A stretch of 64,000 bases of DNA from assembly GCA_016860845.1 (NCBI GenBank), contig BOKF01000042.1, positions 8,899 through 72,898 of the forward strand. Direction: 5' to 3'. The notes below the pieces were generated by a model. It did not search any database, was not told where the DNA came from, and saw only the letters and a list, made by a program, of their open reading frames with translations. The DNA comes from Chloroflexota bacterium (GTDB lineage Bacteria > Chloroflexota > Anaerolineae > 4572-78 > J111). The position numbers and the translations under genes are program-made. Positions 51,393 to 59,411 of the stretch are shown here, piece by piece (the first letter of the stretch is position 1; each line of letters begins with the position of its first letter).

Positions 51393-51840
51393 CAGCCAAA
51401 TCCAGCGTAAATTAGAGACAAGCCAGTCTAACGGGAATGTGTTCGGTTGGAGGGACTCTTTGTTTTCAGGTGTGATAGGCGGCCTCCGTCTTGGTCGTCC
51501 GACAAGCCGGACGAGGTTAACAGCGACGATGGCTTGATCGCTGCCGTTTTGCAGTCATCGAACTAATTATATTCATTTTCCCTTTTCTTCGCGAACACAA
51601 GAGGGGCTTTTCTGAAATGTATCGTCTGTTACAGAGCCGAAAATAAAAAAACTAAACAAAGAGGAGTGAGACATCCTTAAATGCCGAACGGAAGTCGCAT
51701 CTGAGGATGCTCACCCCACAATTTAGAAAGTTACATTCGGCTCAGTATAAAGAGGATGCATGAAAACCAAATGCGGGGACATGGCCGACCGTGTCCCCGC
51801 GTTATTCACTACCATCTAATCTGCCAGGGGCAGCCAGAAA
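51393..51840. other. Gap between kinase and ferric-reductase operon, with a nested palindrome
   Basis: 51393-51550 is probably unassigned N-terminal coding sequence of the kinase. 51634-51743 is a nested palindrome: outer arms GAGCCGAA and TTCGGCTC, inner arms GTGAG-CATCCT and AGGATG-CTCAC with one bulge. A terminator-like hairpin follows (51773-51800). No gene was recognised in the rest. Confidence 0.65.
51761..51800 (-). terminator. Probable terminator of the ferric-reductase operon
   Basis: GCGGGGACA (51773-51781) pairs perfectly with TGTCCCCGC (51792-51800). On the minus strand it is followed by ATTTGGTTTTC, a weak T-rich tail. Confidence 0.65.
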
Positions 51841-52656
51841 CTACCGCTTTGCGACTCTGGCCTCTTTGGCTTTGAGGGTAAAGAGCCGGTAATAGATCAG
51901 GAAGAGGACGCTCAAACCGGTACTAAAATAGATCAACCGCATCACACTCAGGCCGCTATCACTGCCGGCCATTACCCCATGAAGCAAGACCAAGAGATAG
52001 GCCCCAAAAGTAAGGTAATGCAAGCTTCGCCAAATCTTTTGGCCTATCTGTTTGCGCAGGTAAAAACTGCCTGTTAAGATAGCGCTCAGATACAAGCTAA
52101 TCGTACCCAGGCCGGTCCAGACGGGTTTATACGGGGCAATAAAAGGGAGAGTGAGATGGAAAATATTGAAGCCGATATAACGATCCCCTAACAACACCAG
52201 CGCGTGCCCGGTGGCAAAAAGAACCGTTCCGAGCGACAGGAACTCGTGCAAGCCATAGGCAATCGGCGCGGGCACTAAACCCTCCGTGATTTTAGTACTC
52301 AGCGCCAGGCCCCAGACTACCGAGAGCCATAACAGCATATAGCCAACAATACCACCGGCGCGGGCCATATACCAGTACGCTTTGGTATCGCCGCTGAGGG
52401 GTAGTCCCATCATCCGGGTTTCAGCGCCCAGCAAAGCCCGCCAGGAAGCCGGCAGCAGGCCCGCTATGGCCGCACTCACGCTTGGCAGGAGGCTGTGAGC
52501 CGGGTCGCCGCGATAATTCAGCCAGAGCCAGAGCGCCAGCAGGGCCAGGACGCCCCCCCCAAATACCCCCAAACCGATCATTAACACATCCAGCAGAGTC
52601 TTTGAATTCGATTGCATAGAAATTTCAGACTGATTAACCATTGATAAGTTCTCCAA
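51841..52656 (-). CDS. Ferric-reductase-like transmembrane protein
   Basis: 271 residues with about seven hydrophobic helices. Pairs of His on neighbouring helices (GLHEFLSLGTVLFATGHALV and WRSLHYLTFGAYLLVLLHGV) match the bis-haem ligation of the ferric reductase/cytochrome b561-like family, which carries electrons across the membrane. There is no FAD/NADPH domain, so it needs partners. It is the last gene of an operon with a Pro-rich anchored protein and apbE. This is the usual company of flavin-based extracytoplasmic electron transfer systems. Confidence 0.87.
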   Translation of the reverse strand: MENLSMVNQSEISMQSNSKTLLDVLMIGLGVFGGGVLALLALWLWLNYRGDPAHSLLPSVSAAIAGLLPASWRALLGAETRMMGLPLSGDTKAYWYMARAGGIVGYMLLWLSVVWGLALSTKITEGLVPAPIAYGLHEFLSLGTVLFATGHALVLLGDRYIGFNIFHLTLPFIAPYKPVWTGLGTISLYLSAILTGSFYLRKQIGQKIWRSLHYLTFGAYLLVLLHGVMAGSDSGLSVMRLIYFSTGLSVLFLIYYRLFTLKAKEARVAKR

Positions 52657-52677
52657 AAATAAAATGTAAAAACTGAT

Positions 52678-53136
52678 TTACGAACCACCACTCCGGTTGC
52701 TCCCGCCCCCAGACGAGGGAGACGGTGGGGGTGGCGGCGGCGCAGGCAGAGGGGGCAAAGGCGCCAGGGTGGGCAGGGGCGCTAGCGTCGGAACAGGAAC
52801 GGGTTGAAACGTGGCCGGATTGGCGCTGGCCCCCTGCCCGGTTGGAGCTGACAACCCGGCCGGCTGAAAGGTCAAGGTGGGAACCAGGGTGGGAATGGGT
52901 GGAATGTTGGCCAGCGGGGCAATGGTTGGCCAGGGGATTGGGGCAGGTTGAACGACCAGCGGGGAACCGGCCGTCAAACCGCTGGCCTGAGCCTCTTTTT
53001 GCTGGTCCAGCCGGGCAATCAAATCCCAGCCGCCAATAAAACTGAGCAGACTGAGCGCGGCCATCGAGATTTTAGCCGTTCCCGTTACCTTGTATTGCTT
53101 TCGTTTTGGGCTTACTTTGGTTACATTTATCGTCAC
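52678..53136 (-). CDS. Membrane-anchored Pro-rich protein ending in SGGS
   Basis: 152 residues. A short basic N-terminus and a membrane helix (about 23-43) are followed by a long Pro/Ala/Leu-rich stretch with repeated PTLAPLPTLAPLP units and a final GGGSNRSGGS. No globular domain is seen. It lies between apbE and the ferric-reductase-like gene, 12 and 21 bases from each. The tail resembles, at the level of S/T-G-A/G-S/T, sites modified by ApbE, and the lipoprotein of the second operon ends the same way. A flavin carrier role is a hypothesis only. Confidence 0.7.
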   Translation of the reverse strand: MTINVTKVSPKRKQYKVTGTAKISMAALSLLSFIGGWDLIARLDQQKEAQASGLTAGSPLVVQPAPIPWPTIAPLANIPPIPTLVPTLTFQPAGLSAPTGQGASANPATFQPVPVPTLAPLPTLAPLPPLPAPPPPPPSPSSGGGSNRSGGS

Positions 53137-53148
53137 TGCTAATTCCTC

Positions 53149-54162
53149 TCAGTTGATGTATCCGGCCGGTTCTACCCGATCCAACATCTCCGCCAGGCCA
53201 GGGGTATGGAGAATCTTTGACCCGGCGGTAAAAATCAATCCCTCAACGCTCGGCAAGCTCTGTAAATAAGCCATTCCCTGTTCTACCCCCAAAATCAAGG
53301 CAACTTTGGCGTAGACTTCAGCCATGACGGTGCGGTCAGCTACCACCGAGACGGAGAGGGCATCGGTTTGGGCGGGCTGGCCGGTGCGTGGGTCAATCAA
53401 ATGGTGCATGATTTGGCCCTGACTCCGCCAGCGCCGTTTGGCAATGGTTGAAGTTGCCAGCGCCCGGTGGTGGAGCAGCAGCCGGGCCATGCTTTCCTCC
53501 GGCTTCAGGGGGTGAACCAGATCAATTTCCCAGCCTTTTTGGCCCGGCGGGGAGTGGTAAGCAAATATATCACCGCCCGCATTGACCAGGAAGGGCCCCA
53601 AACCCTGCAAGCGGTCGGCAGCGCGATCAACCGTCCAGCCCTTACCCATACCACCCAGGTCGAGCCGCAGGCCGCACGGCTTATAAATCTCTCGCCTGGC
53701 CCGGTTGATCGTGATAGACCGAAAGGTGAAGGGGCGACTAGAAAGCCGGTGGGCCACAGGGGAAGGTGGAGCAGCCAACGGGCCGGCCAGATCAGTCAGC
53801 GGCAACGCCTGGGCTATTTGTTCAAAGCTGCGATCATAACCGGCCTGCTCCAGCACGGCCAGCAACGTGGGATCGTAAAGGCCGTGGGTCGCCTCGGCGG
53901 CGGCGAGAGCCGCTTCGACGGCATCGAGCAAAATGGGGCTGGCTCGAAATGCTTCAGCTTCATCGGCATTGAGGCGTGACAACTCACTCTGGGGGTCAAA
54001 GCGCGAGAGGCGTTTTTCAAAGCTGTGAAACAGTCGCTGGACATCCAGCAGCACCGGGCTGTCTGTCTGGCTAAAGAGCCAGGTTTGGACCCGGGTGTTC
54101 ATCGCTTTGAAGGAGTAACCCGTCCAATGCCAATCATTTGTTGGAGTTTCTATTGGAGTCAT
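53149..54162 (-). CDS. apbE: FAD:protein FMN transferase (ApbE family)
   Basis: 337 residues. ApbE links FMN covalently to Ser/Thr of extracytoplasmic redox proteins. Visible motifs: KAMNTRVQTWLF at the start, CGLRLDLGGMGKGWTVDRA, VNAGGDIFA and HHLIDPRTGQPAQTDALSVSVVA. The metal-site motif, usually ADALAT, reads AEVYAK here, so metal binding may differ. There is no signal peptide or lipobox, whereas many ApbE proteins are exported. ATG 54162 is chosen over ATG 54222 because 54222-54212 overlaps the -10 box of the shared promoter plan; with 54162 all three operons have leaders of similar length. Confidence 0.9.
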   Translation of the reverse strand: MTPIETPTNDWHWTGYSFKAMNTRVQTWLFSQTDSPVLLDVQRLFHSFEKRLSRFDPQSELSRLNADEAEAFRASPILLDAVEAALAAAEATHGLYDPTLLAVLEQAGYDRSFEQIAQALPLTDLAGPLAAPPSPVAHRLSSRPFTFRSITINRARREIYKPCGLRLDLGGMGKGWTVDRAADRLQGLGPFLVNAGGDIFAYHSPPGQKGWEIDLVHPLKPEESMARLLLHHRALATSTIAKRRWRSQGQIMHHLIDPRTGQPAQTDALSVSVVADRTVMAEVYAKVALILGVEQGMAYLQSLPSVEGLIFTAGSKILHTPGLAEMLDRVEPAGYIN

Positions 54163-54211
54163 ACGTTTACCAATTTCTGACCAAAATTTAAGTTCCTGAG
54201 ATGATGTTCGA

Positions 54212-54253
54212 ATCATACCCATTTAGCATGATTTTTCAGTGAATTAAGGATGA
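54212..54253 (-). promoter_or_regulatory. Triple 11-bp-phased site plus -10 box, apbE operon
   Basis: On the plus strand ATGA (54228), GTGA (54239) and ATGA (54250) are spaced exactly 11 bases. On the transcribed minus strand this reads TCAT-N7-TCAC-N7-TCAT-N10-TATGAT, with the -10 at 54217-54212. Identical spacing occurs at 57049-57090 and 59412-59453. It is typical of tandem OmpR-family binding sites covering the -35 region. Confidence 0.85.
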
Positions 54254-54321
54254 TAATTTTTTCATAATCCCAAGTTCCTTAGGATCAGTTAATTATCTGA
54301 GTAGGCAAGCTGTAAGCTTAA

Positions 54322-54362
54322 TAAAAAATAACCCGTTTTCCTACGTGCGAGGAAAACGGGTT
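54322..54362 (-). terminator. Rho-independent terminator of the haem-protein operon
   Basis: A perfect 12-base stem (AACCCGTTTTCC, 54330-54341, with its complement 54351-54362) is followed on the minus strand by TTATTTTTTATT. Confidence 0.93.
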
Positions 54363-54391
54363 ACTAAAGGTTATGAGGTACTGATGAGAAA

Positions 54392-54922
54392 CTACTTAAC
54401 CATCGCTCCTTCAGGGCCAAAAGTCGCTTTCAAGCCGGCGATCAGGGCATTGATTTCGGCGTCGGTCAGGCGAGCCTCGGGGTGCATCAGCAAGTATTGG
54501 CGCGGAGGCATTTCTCCTTCTGAAACCACTTCGGTTATCTCATCAACTTCCACACCCTCCCCGCCTTCTCTGGCTTCACCTTCTTCACCCCTTTCACCTT
54601 CCTTTCCTTCGCCGCCTTCACCTTTGTTTAAGCCCAACTCGGAAAAATTCAAGGCAGACCGGCCTTCATTCACATCATGAGCTACGTACCAGGAAACAGG
54701 CGCTACTTTCGAGTACCAAGTCCACTTGGTCTCGTTGCTGTGGCAGTCGTAACAGGCTCGTTCTGCCAGGGCCTTGGTTTGAGGAGAGTCCCACTTAGGT
54801 TCGCTTACTACCGGGGGGTTGGACATGTTAACGGGCACAAATTGGATGGCGATAAAGCCGAGAGCGCCCAGGAGCGCAAGCCCGACCACAACCTTTAGTA
54901 TGAGTTTGAGATATTTTGACAT
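54392..54922 (-). CDS. Membrane-anchored haem-binding protein (CxxCH)
   Basis: 176 residues. An N-terminal membrane helix (about 6-30) is followed by a haem-binding domain: CYDCHSNETKWTWYSKVAPVS with the CxxCH site, and EMPPRQYLLMHPEARLTDAE, whose Met/His could be the distal ligand. Between them lies an acidic Gly/Glu-rich insertion (GEGGEGKEGERGEEGEAREG) made by a short DNA repeat. It is the last gene of the second operon, before a terminator. It probably passes electrons at the outer face of the membrane. Confidence 0.88.
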   Translation of the reverse strand: MSKYLKLILKVVVGLALLGALGFIAIQFVPVNMSNPPVVSEPKWDSPQTKALAERACYDCHSNETKWTWYSKVAPVSWYVAHDVNEGRSALNFSELGLNKGEGGEGKEGERGEEGEAREGGEGVEVDEITEVVSEGEMPPRQYLLMHPEARLTDAEINALIAGLKATFGPEGAMVK

Positions 54923-54966
54923 ATTTGTCCTCCATTTCGGAACAGTAGATAAATGTTCAGCCTACT

Positions 54967-55737
54967 TTACGATCCGCCCGACTTACCGCCACCTCCACCG
55001 CCACCGTTGTTACTGCCGCCACCACCACCCCCGCCCCCGCTCGCCTGCCATTTGATCAGGAAGGGCTGGCTGTCATGGCCGGTATCGGCGATAAAATGCT
55101 TGGCTTCACCTTCATAATAGCCTTTGATGATGCCGATTTGCCAGGTGTAAAGACCCGGCTGCCAGCCGCTCCACGGGTGGAGGGTGTATTCAGGCGATTT
55201 GGACCAGTCCACAAAGACCGAGTTATTGCTGCCGAGCGGCTTGATTTTTATGTCAAAGAACTCATCCTGGGCCAGGACGCCGTTATAGGTCCAACGCAGA
55301 AGGGTGCTGCCAAAAACGTCTACCCCATCAGGCGGCGAGTAACTGACCGGCAGGCCGCCTCCCGGTTGGGAGAAGCTGACCTGGACCACCGGAACCGGAG
55401 CCAGAGTTGGCAGCGGCGCAAGTTTTGGCTGCCAGGCGGCTACGGCGGGCCAGGGAGTTGGGGTGGGCCAGGGTGTGGCCGTAGGCCAGGGAGTAACAAC
55501 CGGCGCAGGTAATTGAGCAGGCTGGGCAGCCACTGGAGTCGGGGTAGGCATCAGAGTGGGTAAGGCCGGCAGAGGCTGCTGCGGCACCGGCGCTTCTATC
55601 TTGCTACTTTGGGCTAAGGCAGTATTGCAGCCTGTCACCAACCCGGCCAGCCCCAGGATCGCTAACACGTTTTGGCTCGGCTGTTTAGCCAGCGATTTAG
55701 ATAATCTTGATTTCGTCTGTTGAGTTGTCATTGTCAT
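54967..55737 (-). CDS. Lipoprotein with Pro-rich linker, beta-sandwich-like domain and poly-Gly SGGS tail
   Basis: 256 residues. A signal peptide ends in the lipobox LVTGC (C37). Then come a Pro/Thr/Trp-rich linker (about 50-115), a probable beta-sandwich domain (LRWTYNGVLAQDEFFDIKI; SGWQPGLYTWQIGIIKGYY) and a tail of Gly runs closing with GKSGGS. The family is not recognised. Surface location follows from the lipobox. It is part of the operon running from 56997 to 54392. Confidence 0.75.
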   Translation of the reverse strand: MTMTTQQTKSRLSKSLAKQPSQNVLAILGLAGLVTGCNTALAQSSKIEAPVPQQPLPALPTLMPTPTPVAAQPAQLPAPVVTPWPTATPWPTPTPWPAVAAWQPKLAPLPTLAPVPVVQVSFSQPGGGLPVSYSPPDGVDVFGSTLLRWTYNGVLAQDEFFDIKIKPLGSNNSVFVDWSKSPEYTLHPWSGWQPGLYTWQIGIIKGYYEGEAKHFIADTGHDSQPFLIKWQASGGGGGGGGSNNGGGGGGGKSGGS

Positions 55738-55776
55738 TATCTTCCCAATCGCAACTTGCTGAAATCACTTCGTTTT

Positions 55777-56472
55777 TTAGTCATCGTCTTCGTGGTCATC
55801 TTCGTGATCGTCTTCGTGGTCATCTTCGTGATCGTCGCCCCTATCGTCGTGATCGTCGTGCGAATCGCCTCCCCCACCGCCGCCAGAAATCGAAGCGGCT
55901 GCCGCCTGGCGCTGGGCGATTTCATTATAGGCCATCTGCAACTGAGCATAAGCGGCTTCCATTTCCTGCTTAATTTGGCTCTCCGCCTGGTTCATATTTG
56001 TCTGCAGAGCGGCCAGTTGGTCTTGATAAACCCCATCATCATTTTGAATAGCCTGCTGGAGTTCATCCCGGTGAGTCTGAGCCGCCTGAAGATTGGCCGT
56101 CGTCTGGTCAATTTGGGCTTTCAGGTCCACGATTTCAGCCCGCATTTTGGCCAGTTGGGCTTGAGAGGAATTATCTAACTCGGCGATGGCCTGCTGGCTT
56201 TGCGCAATTTGCGCCTGCAAGGCCGCTTCGCGCTCCTGGATCATGGCCTGGGTTTCGGTTTGTTGATTTTGATATTGAATGGCCTGGGCCGTGGCCTCAA
56301 CATTTACCGGAGCAATGACTGTGTTCGCCAAAAAGCCAGTCTCAGCGCTGGTAGGGCTGTTTGGTTCAGCCTTGGTTGGGGTGATGAAGGTGGATAGACC
56401 GAGCACGTAGATCACGAGGGCAACAAGGGTGGTCAAACCACCAGCGAGAATTAAATTAACACTGCGTTTCAT
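55777..56472 (-). CDS. Membrane-anchored coiled-coil protein with Asp/His-rich tail
   Basis: 231 residues. A membrane helix near the N-terminus (LILAGGLTTLVALVIYVLGL) is followed by about 140 residues of coiled coil rich in Gln and Ala. The end is Gly-rich and then purely Asp/His/Glu (DSHDDHDDRGDDHEDD and further DDHEDD units to the stop). Such a tail should bind divalent metal ions. AGGAGA precedes the ATG. The family is not recognised. Confidence 0.78.
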   Translation of the reverse strand: MKRSVNLILAGGLTTLVALVIYVLGLSTFITPTKAEPNSPTSAETGFLANTVIAPVNVEATAQAIQYQNQQTETQAMIQEREAALQAQIAQSQQAIAELDNSSQAQLAKMRAEIVDLKAQIDQTTANLQAAQTHRDELQQAIQNDDGVYQDQLAALQTNMNQAESQIKQEMEAAYAQLQMAYNEIAQRQAAAASISGGGGGGDSHDDHDDRGDDHEDDHEDDHEDDHEDDD

Positions 56473-56514
56473 AAAAGGTCTCCTTTATCGTCTGATAATG
56501 GCCTGTTTTTAAGC

Positions 56515-56997
56515 TTACTGCCCTAGTTGAGCTTTGGCATTGGCCAGATTGGTTTGAGCTTCCTGAAGCTGCGCCTGTAACTGGCTGTAACGGGCGCTGT
56601 ACTGCTGTTGGGCCTGCTCCAGTTGACCCTGGTAAGTGGCCAGCCGCTCAGCCCGGGTGGTTTCAAGCTGGGCGGCCTGGACCAGCAGGCTTTGCTCCTG
56701 CGCCTTCAGTTCGTTAAGCTGGTTCTGAGCAGCGGTGAGCTGTGCATTCATCTCCTGCAATTGTTGCTGGTAGGTAGTCTGTCGCTCTTGCAGCGTCCCG
56801 GCAAGCTGGTCAATCTGCGTCTGGTAGGAAGCCTCACGCTCGGCCATGGTCGCTTGAAGCTGAGCGGTATTCGGGGCGGCCGGTACAACCACCGCTGGCT
56901 GGGGAGGTGTTTCCTGAGGCAAAAAGCTGAAGACGCCCAGCACCAGGATAACCAGAAAAGTCAGTCCGCCGGCCAGCAAGATACTTAAATGTTTCAT
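56515..56997 (-). CDS. Membrane-anchored coiled-coil protein
   Basis: 160 residues, first gene of the operon. MKHLSILLAGGLTFLVILVLGVFSFLP is a membrane anchor. The remainder from about residue 45 is a continuous Gln/Ala-rich coiled coil. It resembles the next gene product (same anchor type and coiled coil) but lacks the Asp/His tail, so the two may pair. ATG 56997 has AAAGGAA upstream. Confidence 0.78.
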   Translation of the reverse strand: MKHLSILLAGGLTFLVILVLGVFSFLPQETPPQPAVVVPAAPNTAQLQATMAEREASYQTQIDQLAGTLQERQTTYQQQLQEMNAQLTAAQNQLNELKAQEQSLLVQAAQLETTRAERLATYQGQLEQAQQQYSARYSQLQAQLQEAQTNLANAKAQLGQ

Positions 56998-57048
56998 GGG
57001 TACAATTCCTTTCGAGACCAATTTGGAATAAATTCAAATTCTGCCCTT

Positions 57049-57090
57049 AGTTTAACCGGCAGCCATGAAAAATTGGTGAACCTTTGATGA
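57049..57090 (-). promoter_or_regulatory. Triple 11-bp-phased site plus -10 box, coiled-coil/haem operon
   Basis: On the plus strand ATGA (57065), GTGA (57076) and ATGA (57087) are spaced 11 bases. On the minus strand TCAT is followed after 10 bases by TAAACT (57054-57049). The first gene starts at 56997, about 45 bases after the predicted transcription start. Confidence 0.85.
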
Positions 57091-57245
57091 CGAATTTTTC
57101 ATAAATGGGTGGTATCAGGCCAATTTAAGGAATTTCCGCGCAGCGGTAAGGAGGGCAAGCGGGGTGCGTATTGCGTAGTGCGTGAAGTGAACGGAACACG
57201 CAACTCCTACGACACAGCTCAATCAATTATTTCGTTGGAATCATC

Positions 57246-58688
57246 CTAAGGGGTTTTATACCAGGTGGCTGGCTCAAGCGGCAGCCAGACGGTGAAGGTG
57301 GTTCCCTGCCCCACCTGGCTGGTCACCTCAATCCGCCCGCCGTGGGCTTTGGCCAGCCAGTCGGCAATGGCGAGACCTAACCCGGCTCCGCTGGTGTCAG
57401 AGCCGTTGGCCGCCGCCCGGCGCGAGCGGGCCTTATCCACCCGGTAGAATCGTTCAAAGAGATGGGTCAAATGTTGGGGAGGAATACCCGGGCCGGTGTC
57501 GGCTATCTCAATCCGGGCTTGCCCGCTGTCAGCAGCAGCAGTTACCCGAACCGTATCGCCGGGATTGGAGTATTTGATGGCGTTGTCAATCAAGTTGAGG
57601 AACAGGCGGGCCAATTTGACCGGATCAGCCACCAGGGTCAGGGTGTTCGGTGTGTCGAGGCTCAAGGTCAGATTTTTGCTTACTGCGCGCGGCCGCAAAG
57701 CGGCCACCTGGTTGCTGAGCAGTTCGGCTAAATTGAAGCTTTCGAACTGCAAGGGGTATTGACGATTATCGGCCCGAGCCAGCAAAAACAACTCTTCCAC
57801 CAGCGAGGTCAGCCGGTCAGCCGTCTGGTTGACCATTTCCAGCGTTTCCCGGTATTCGGCGGCGCTGCGAGGCCGGTTGAGGGTCACCTCGACGTCCCCT
57901 TTGAGGATGGTCAACGGGGTGCGCAGCTCATGCGAGGCATCGGCGATAAAACGTTTTTGGCGCTCAAAGGAGTCTTCCAACCGGGCCAGCATCTGGTCAA
58001 ACGTGATGGCTAACCGGCCGACCTCGTCATTAGGCAGCTTCAGGTTAAGCCGTTGGTGCAGATCGTCGGCGCTGATCTGCTGGGCCGCGCGGGTGATGCG
58101 GTCAATGGGGTTAAGGGCGCGGCCGGCTAAAAACCAACCGCCGGCGCTGGCCGCCAGCAGGGTGAAAGGAATACCCAGGGCCAGCAGCCCTAACAGCCGA
58201 TACCCCACTTCCTGGATATGCTCGTAACTCTCAGCCACCTGCACCACGCCGGCGCCTTGTCCCTCAATCACAAAAGGGAGACTGTAGAGCCTGACCGGGG
58301 TATTGTTGGCCAGGGTTGTATATTCCAAGTGGGCGTAGCCGGAGGTTGTCACCCCCGAATCTATGGACACGCCCGCCAGATGACCGGGGTCAATGAGCGG
58401 CCGGCTCTGGTCGTCGAGCACCCGCCACAGCACGCCCTCCTCCGGCCGATATCTTAATTCGAGCTGCTGGCTTGGCTTTTTCTCTTCATCCTCACCATGC
58501 TCTTCGGACTCATGTTCGGCTTCAAATTTCATCCCGCCGATAAGCTGTCCGGCCTCCCGCTGCAAATGGCTGTCCAATGTAGTGATCAGGCTGCGGCTCA
58601 AGCCCAGGTAAACGGCTGTTCCAAAAATAAGCAGGATCAGCATCAAGACCGTTGTATACCACAGGGTCAAGCGCAGACGGATGTTCAT
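57246..58688 (-). CDS. Sensor histidine kinase with Glu/His-rich sensor loop
   Basis: 480 residues, EnvZ/QseC-like layout: membrane helix 1 (about 10-30), a sensor loop, membrane helix 2 (about 160-185), HAMP, HisKA with FIADASHELRTPLTILKG, and ATPase boxes NLIDNAIKY, DTGPGIPP and GAGLGLAIA. The loop contains EAEHESEEHGEDEEKKP, which could bind metal, echoing the Asp/His tail encoded in the neighbouring operon. The start overlaps the regulator stop by four bases. It most likely phosphorylates that regulator. Confidence 0.94.
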   Translation of the reverse strand: MNIRLRLTLWYTTVLMLILLIFGTAVYLGLSRSLITTLDSHLQREAGQLIGGMKFEAEHESEEHGEDEEKKPSQQLELRYRPEEGVLWRVLDDQSRPLIDPGHLAGVSIDSGVTTSGYAHLEYTTLANNTPVRLYSLPFVIEGQGAGVVQVAESYEHIQEVGYRLLGLLALGIPFTLLAASAGGWFLAGRALNPIDRITRAAQQISADDLHQRLNLKLPNDEVGRLAITFDQMLARLEDSFERQKRFIADASHELRTPLTILKGDVEVTLNRPRSAAEYRETLEMVNQTADRLTSLVEELFLLARADNRQYPLQFESFNLAELLSNQVAALRPRAVSKNLTLSLDTPNTLTLVADPVKLARLFLNLIDNAIKYSNPGDTVRVTAAADSGQARIEIADTGPGIPPQHLTHLFERFYRVDKARSRRAAANGSDTSGAGLGLAIADWLAKAHGGRIEVTSQVGQGTTFTVWLPLEPATWYKTP

Positions 58689-59365
58689 TCGGCCTCGTCG
58701 GCTTTATAGCCCACGCCGCGCACGGTATGGATGAGGGGCGGCTCGCCATGCGCCTCTAATTTTTGGCGTAGATGGCGGACATACACATCAACGACGTTGG
58801 AGGCGCCGTAATAGTCATATCCCCAGATGCTCTCGCGGATGAGAGTGCGGCTGAGCGGGCGGCGCACATTCCGCAGCAGGTACTCCAGAAGGGCGTATTC
58901 CTTGGCGGTCAGCTCGATTTCCCGCTCGCCTCGTTTGGCCCGGTGGGTGATGGTATCCAGGCTGAGATCGGCCAATTTTAACACGGTGTCTGGCGTCGCC
59001 GCCGTCGTGGCCCGGCGAGCCAGCGCCCGGAGACGAGCCAGCAGCTCCTTGAAGGCGAAGGGTTTGGGCAGGTAATCATCGGCTCCGGCGTCCAGGCCGG
59101 TTACCCGGTCATCCACTTCATCCCGGGCGGTGAGCATGAGGATAGGCGTGGCTACACCGCGCTGGCGCAGAATCCGGCAGACCTCGAAACCGTTCAGGCC
59201 GGGCAGCATCACATCGAGCAGAATCAAGTCGTAAGTCGCCCCGGCTACCCAATCCAGGGCCGCCGCCCCGTCGGGGGCAACGTCTACCGCATAACTCTCT
59301 TCTTCCAGGCCCTTTTTTAGAAATCGGGCAATTCGTTCTTCGTCTTCGACAATGAGGATCCGCAT
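58685..59365 (-). CDS. OmpR-family response regulator
   Basis: 226 residues: receiver domain (MRILIVEDEERIARFLKKGL; the phosphorylated Asp in LILLDVMLPGLNG; Lys in YLPKPF) and a C-terminal winged helix (YALLEYLLRNVRRPLSRTLI; VVDVYVRHLRQKL). It is first in an operon with the kinase. Its promoter carries the same triple repeat as two neighbouring operons, so autoregulation and control of those operons are likely. Confidence 0.95.
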   Translation of the reverse strand: MRILIVEDEERIARFLKKGLEEESYAVDVAPDGAAALDWVAGATYDLILLDVMLPGLNGFEVCRILRQRGVATPILMLTARDEVDDRVTGLDAGADDYLPKPFAFKELLARLRALARRATTAATPDTVLKLADLSLDTITHRAKRGEREIELTAKEYALLEYLLRNVRRPLSRTLIRESIWGYDYYGASNVVDVYVRHLRQKLEAHGEPPLIHTVRGVGYKADEAE

Positions 59366-59411
59366 GGGTTAAAACCTGACTTAAGGCATTTATATTTCCT
59401 ATTATATCACG

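Noticed and set aside
53149..54222. ApbE start at ATG 54222
   Set aside because: That codon overlaps the -10 box of the promoter plan shared by three operons; ATG 54162 fits the leader lengths of the other two.
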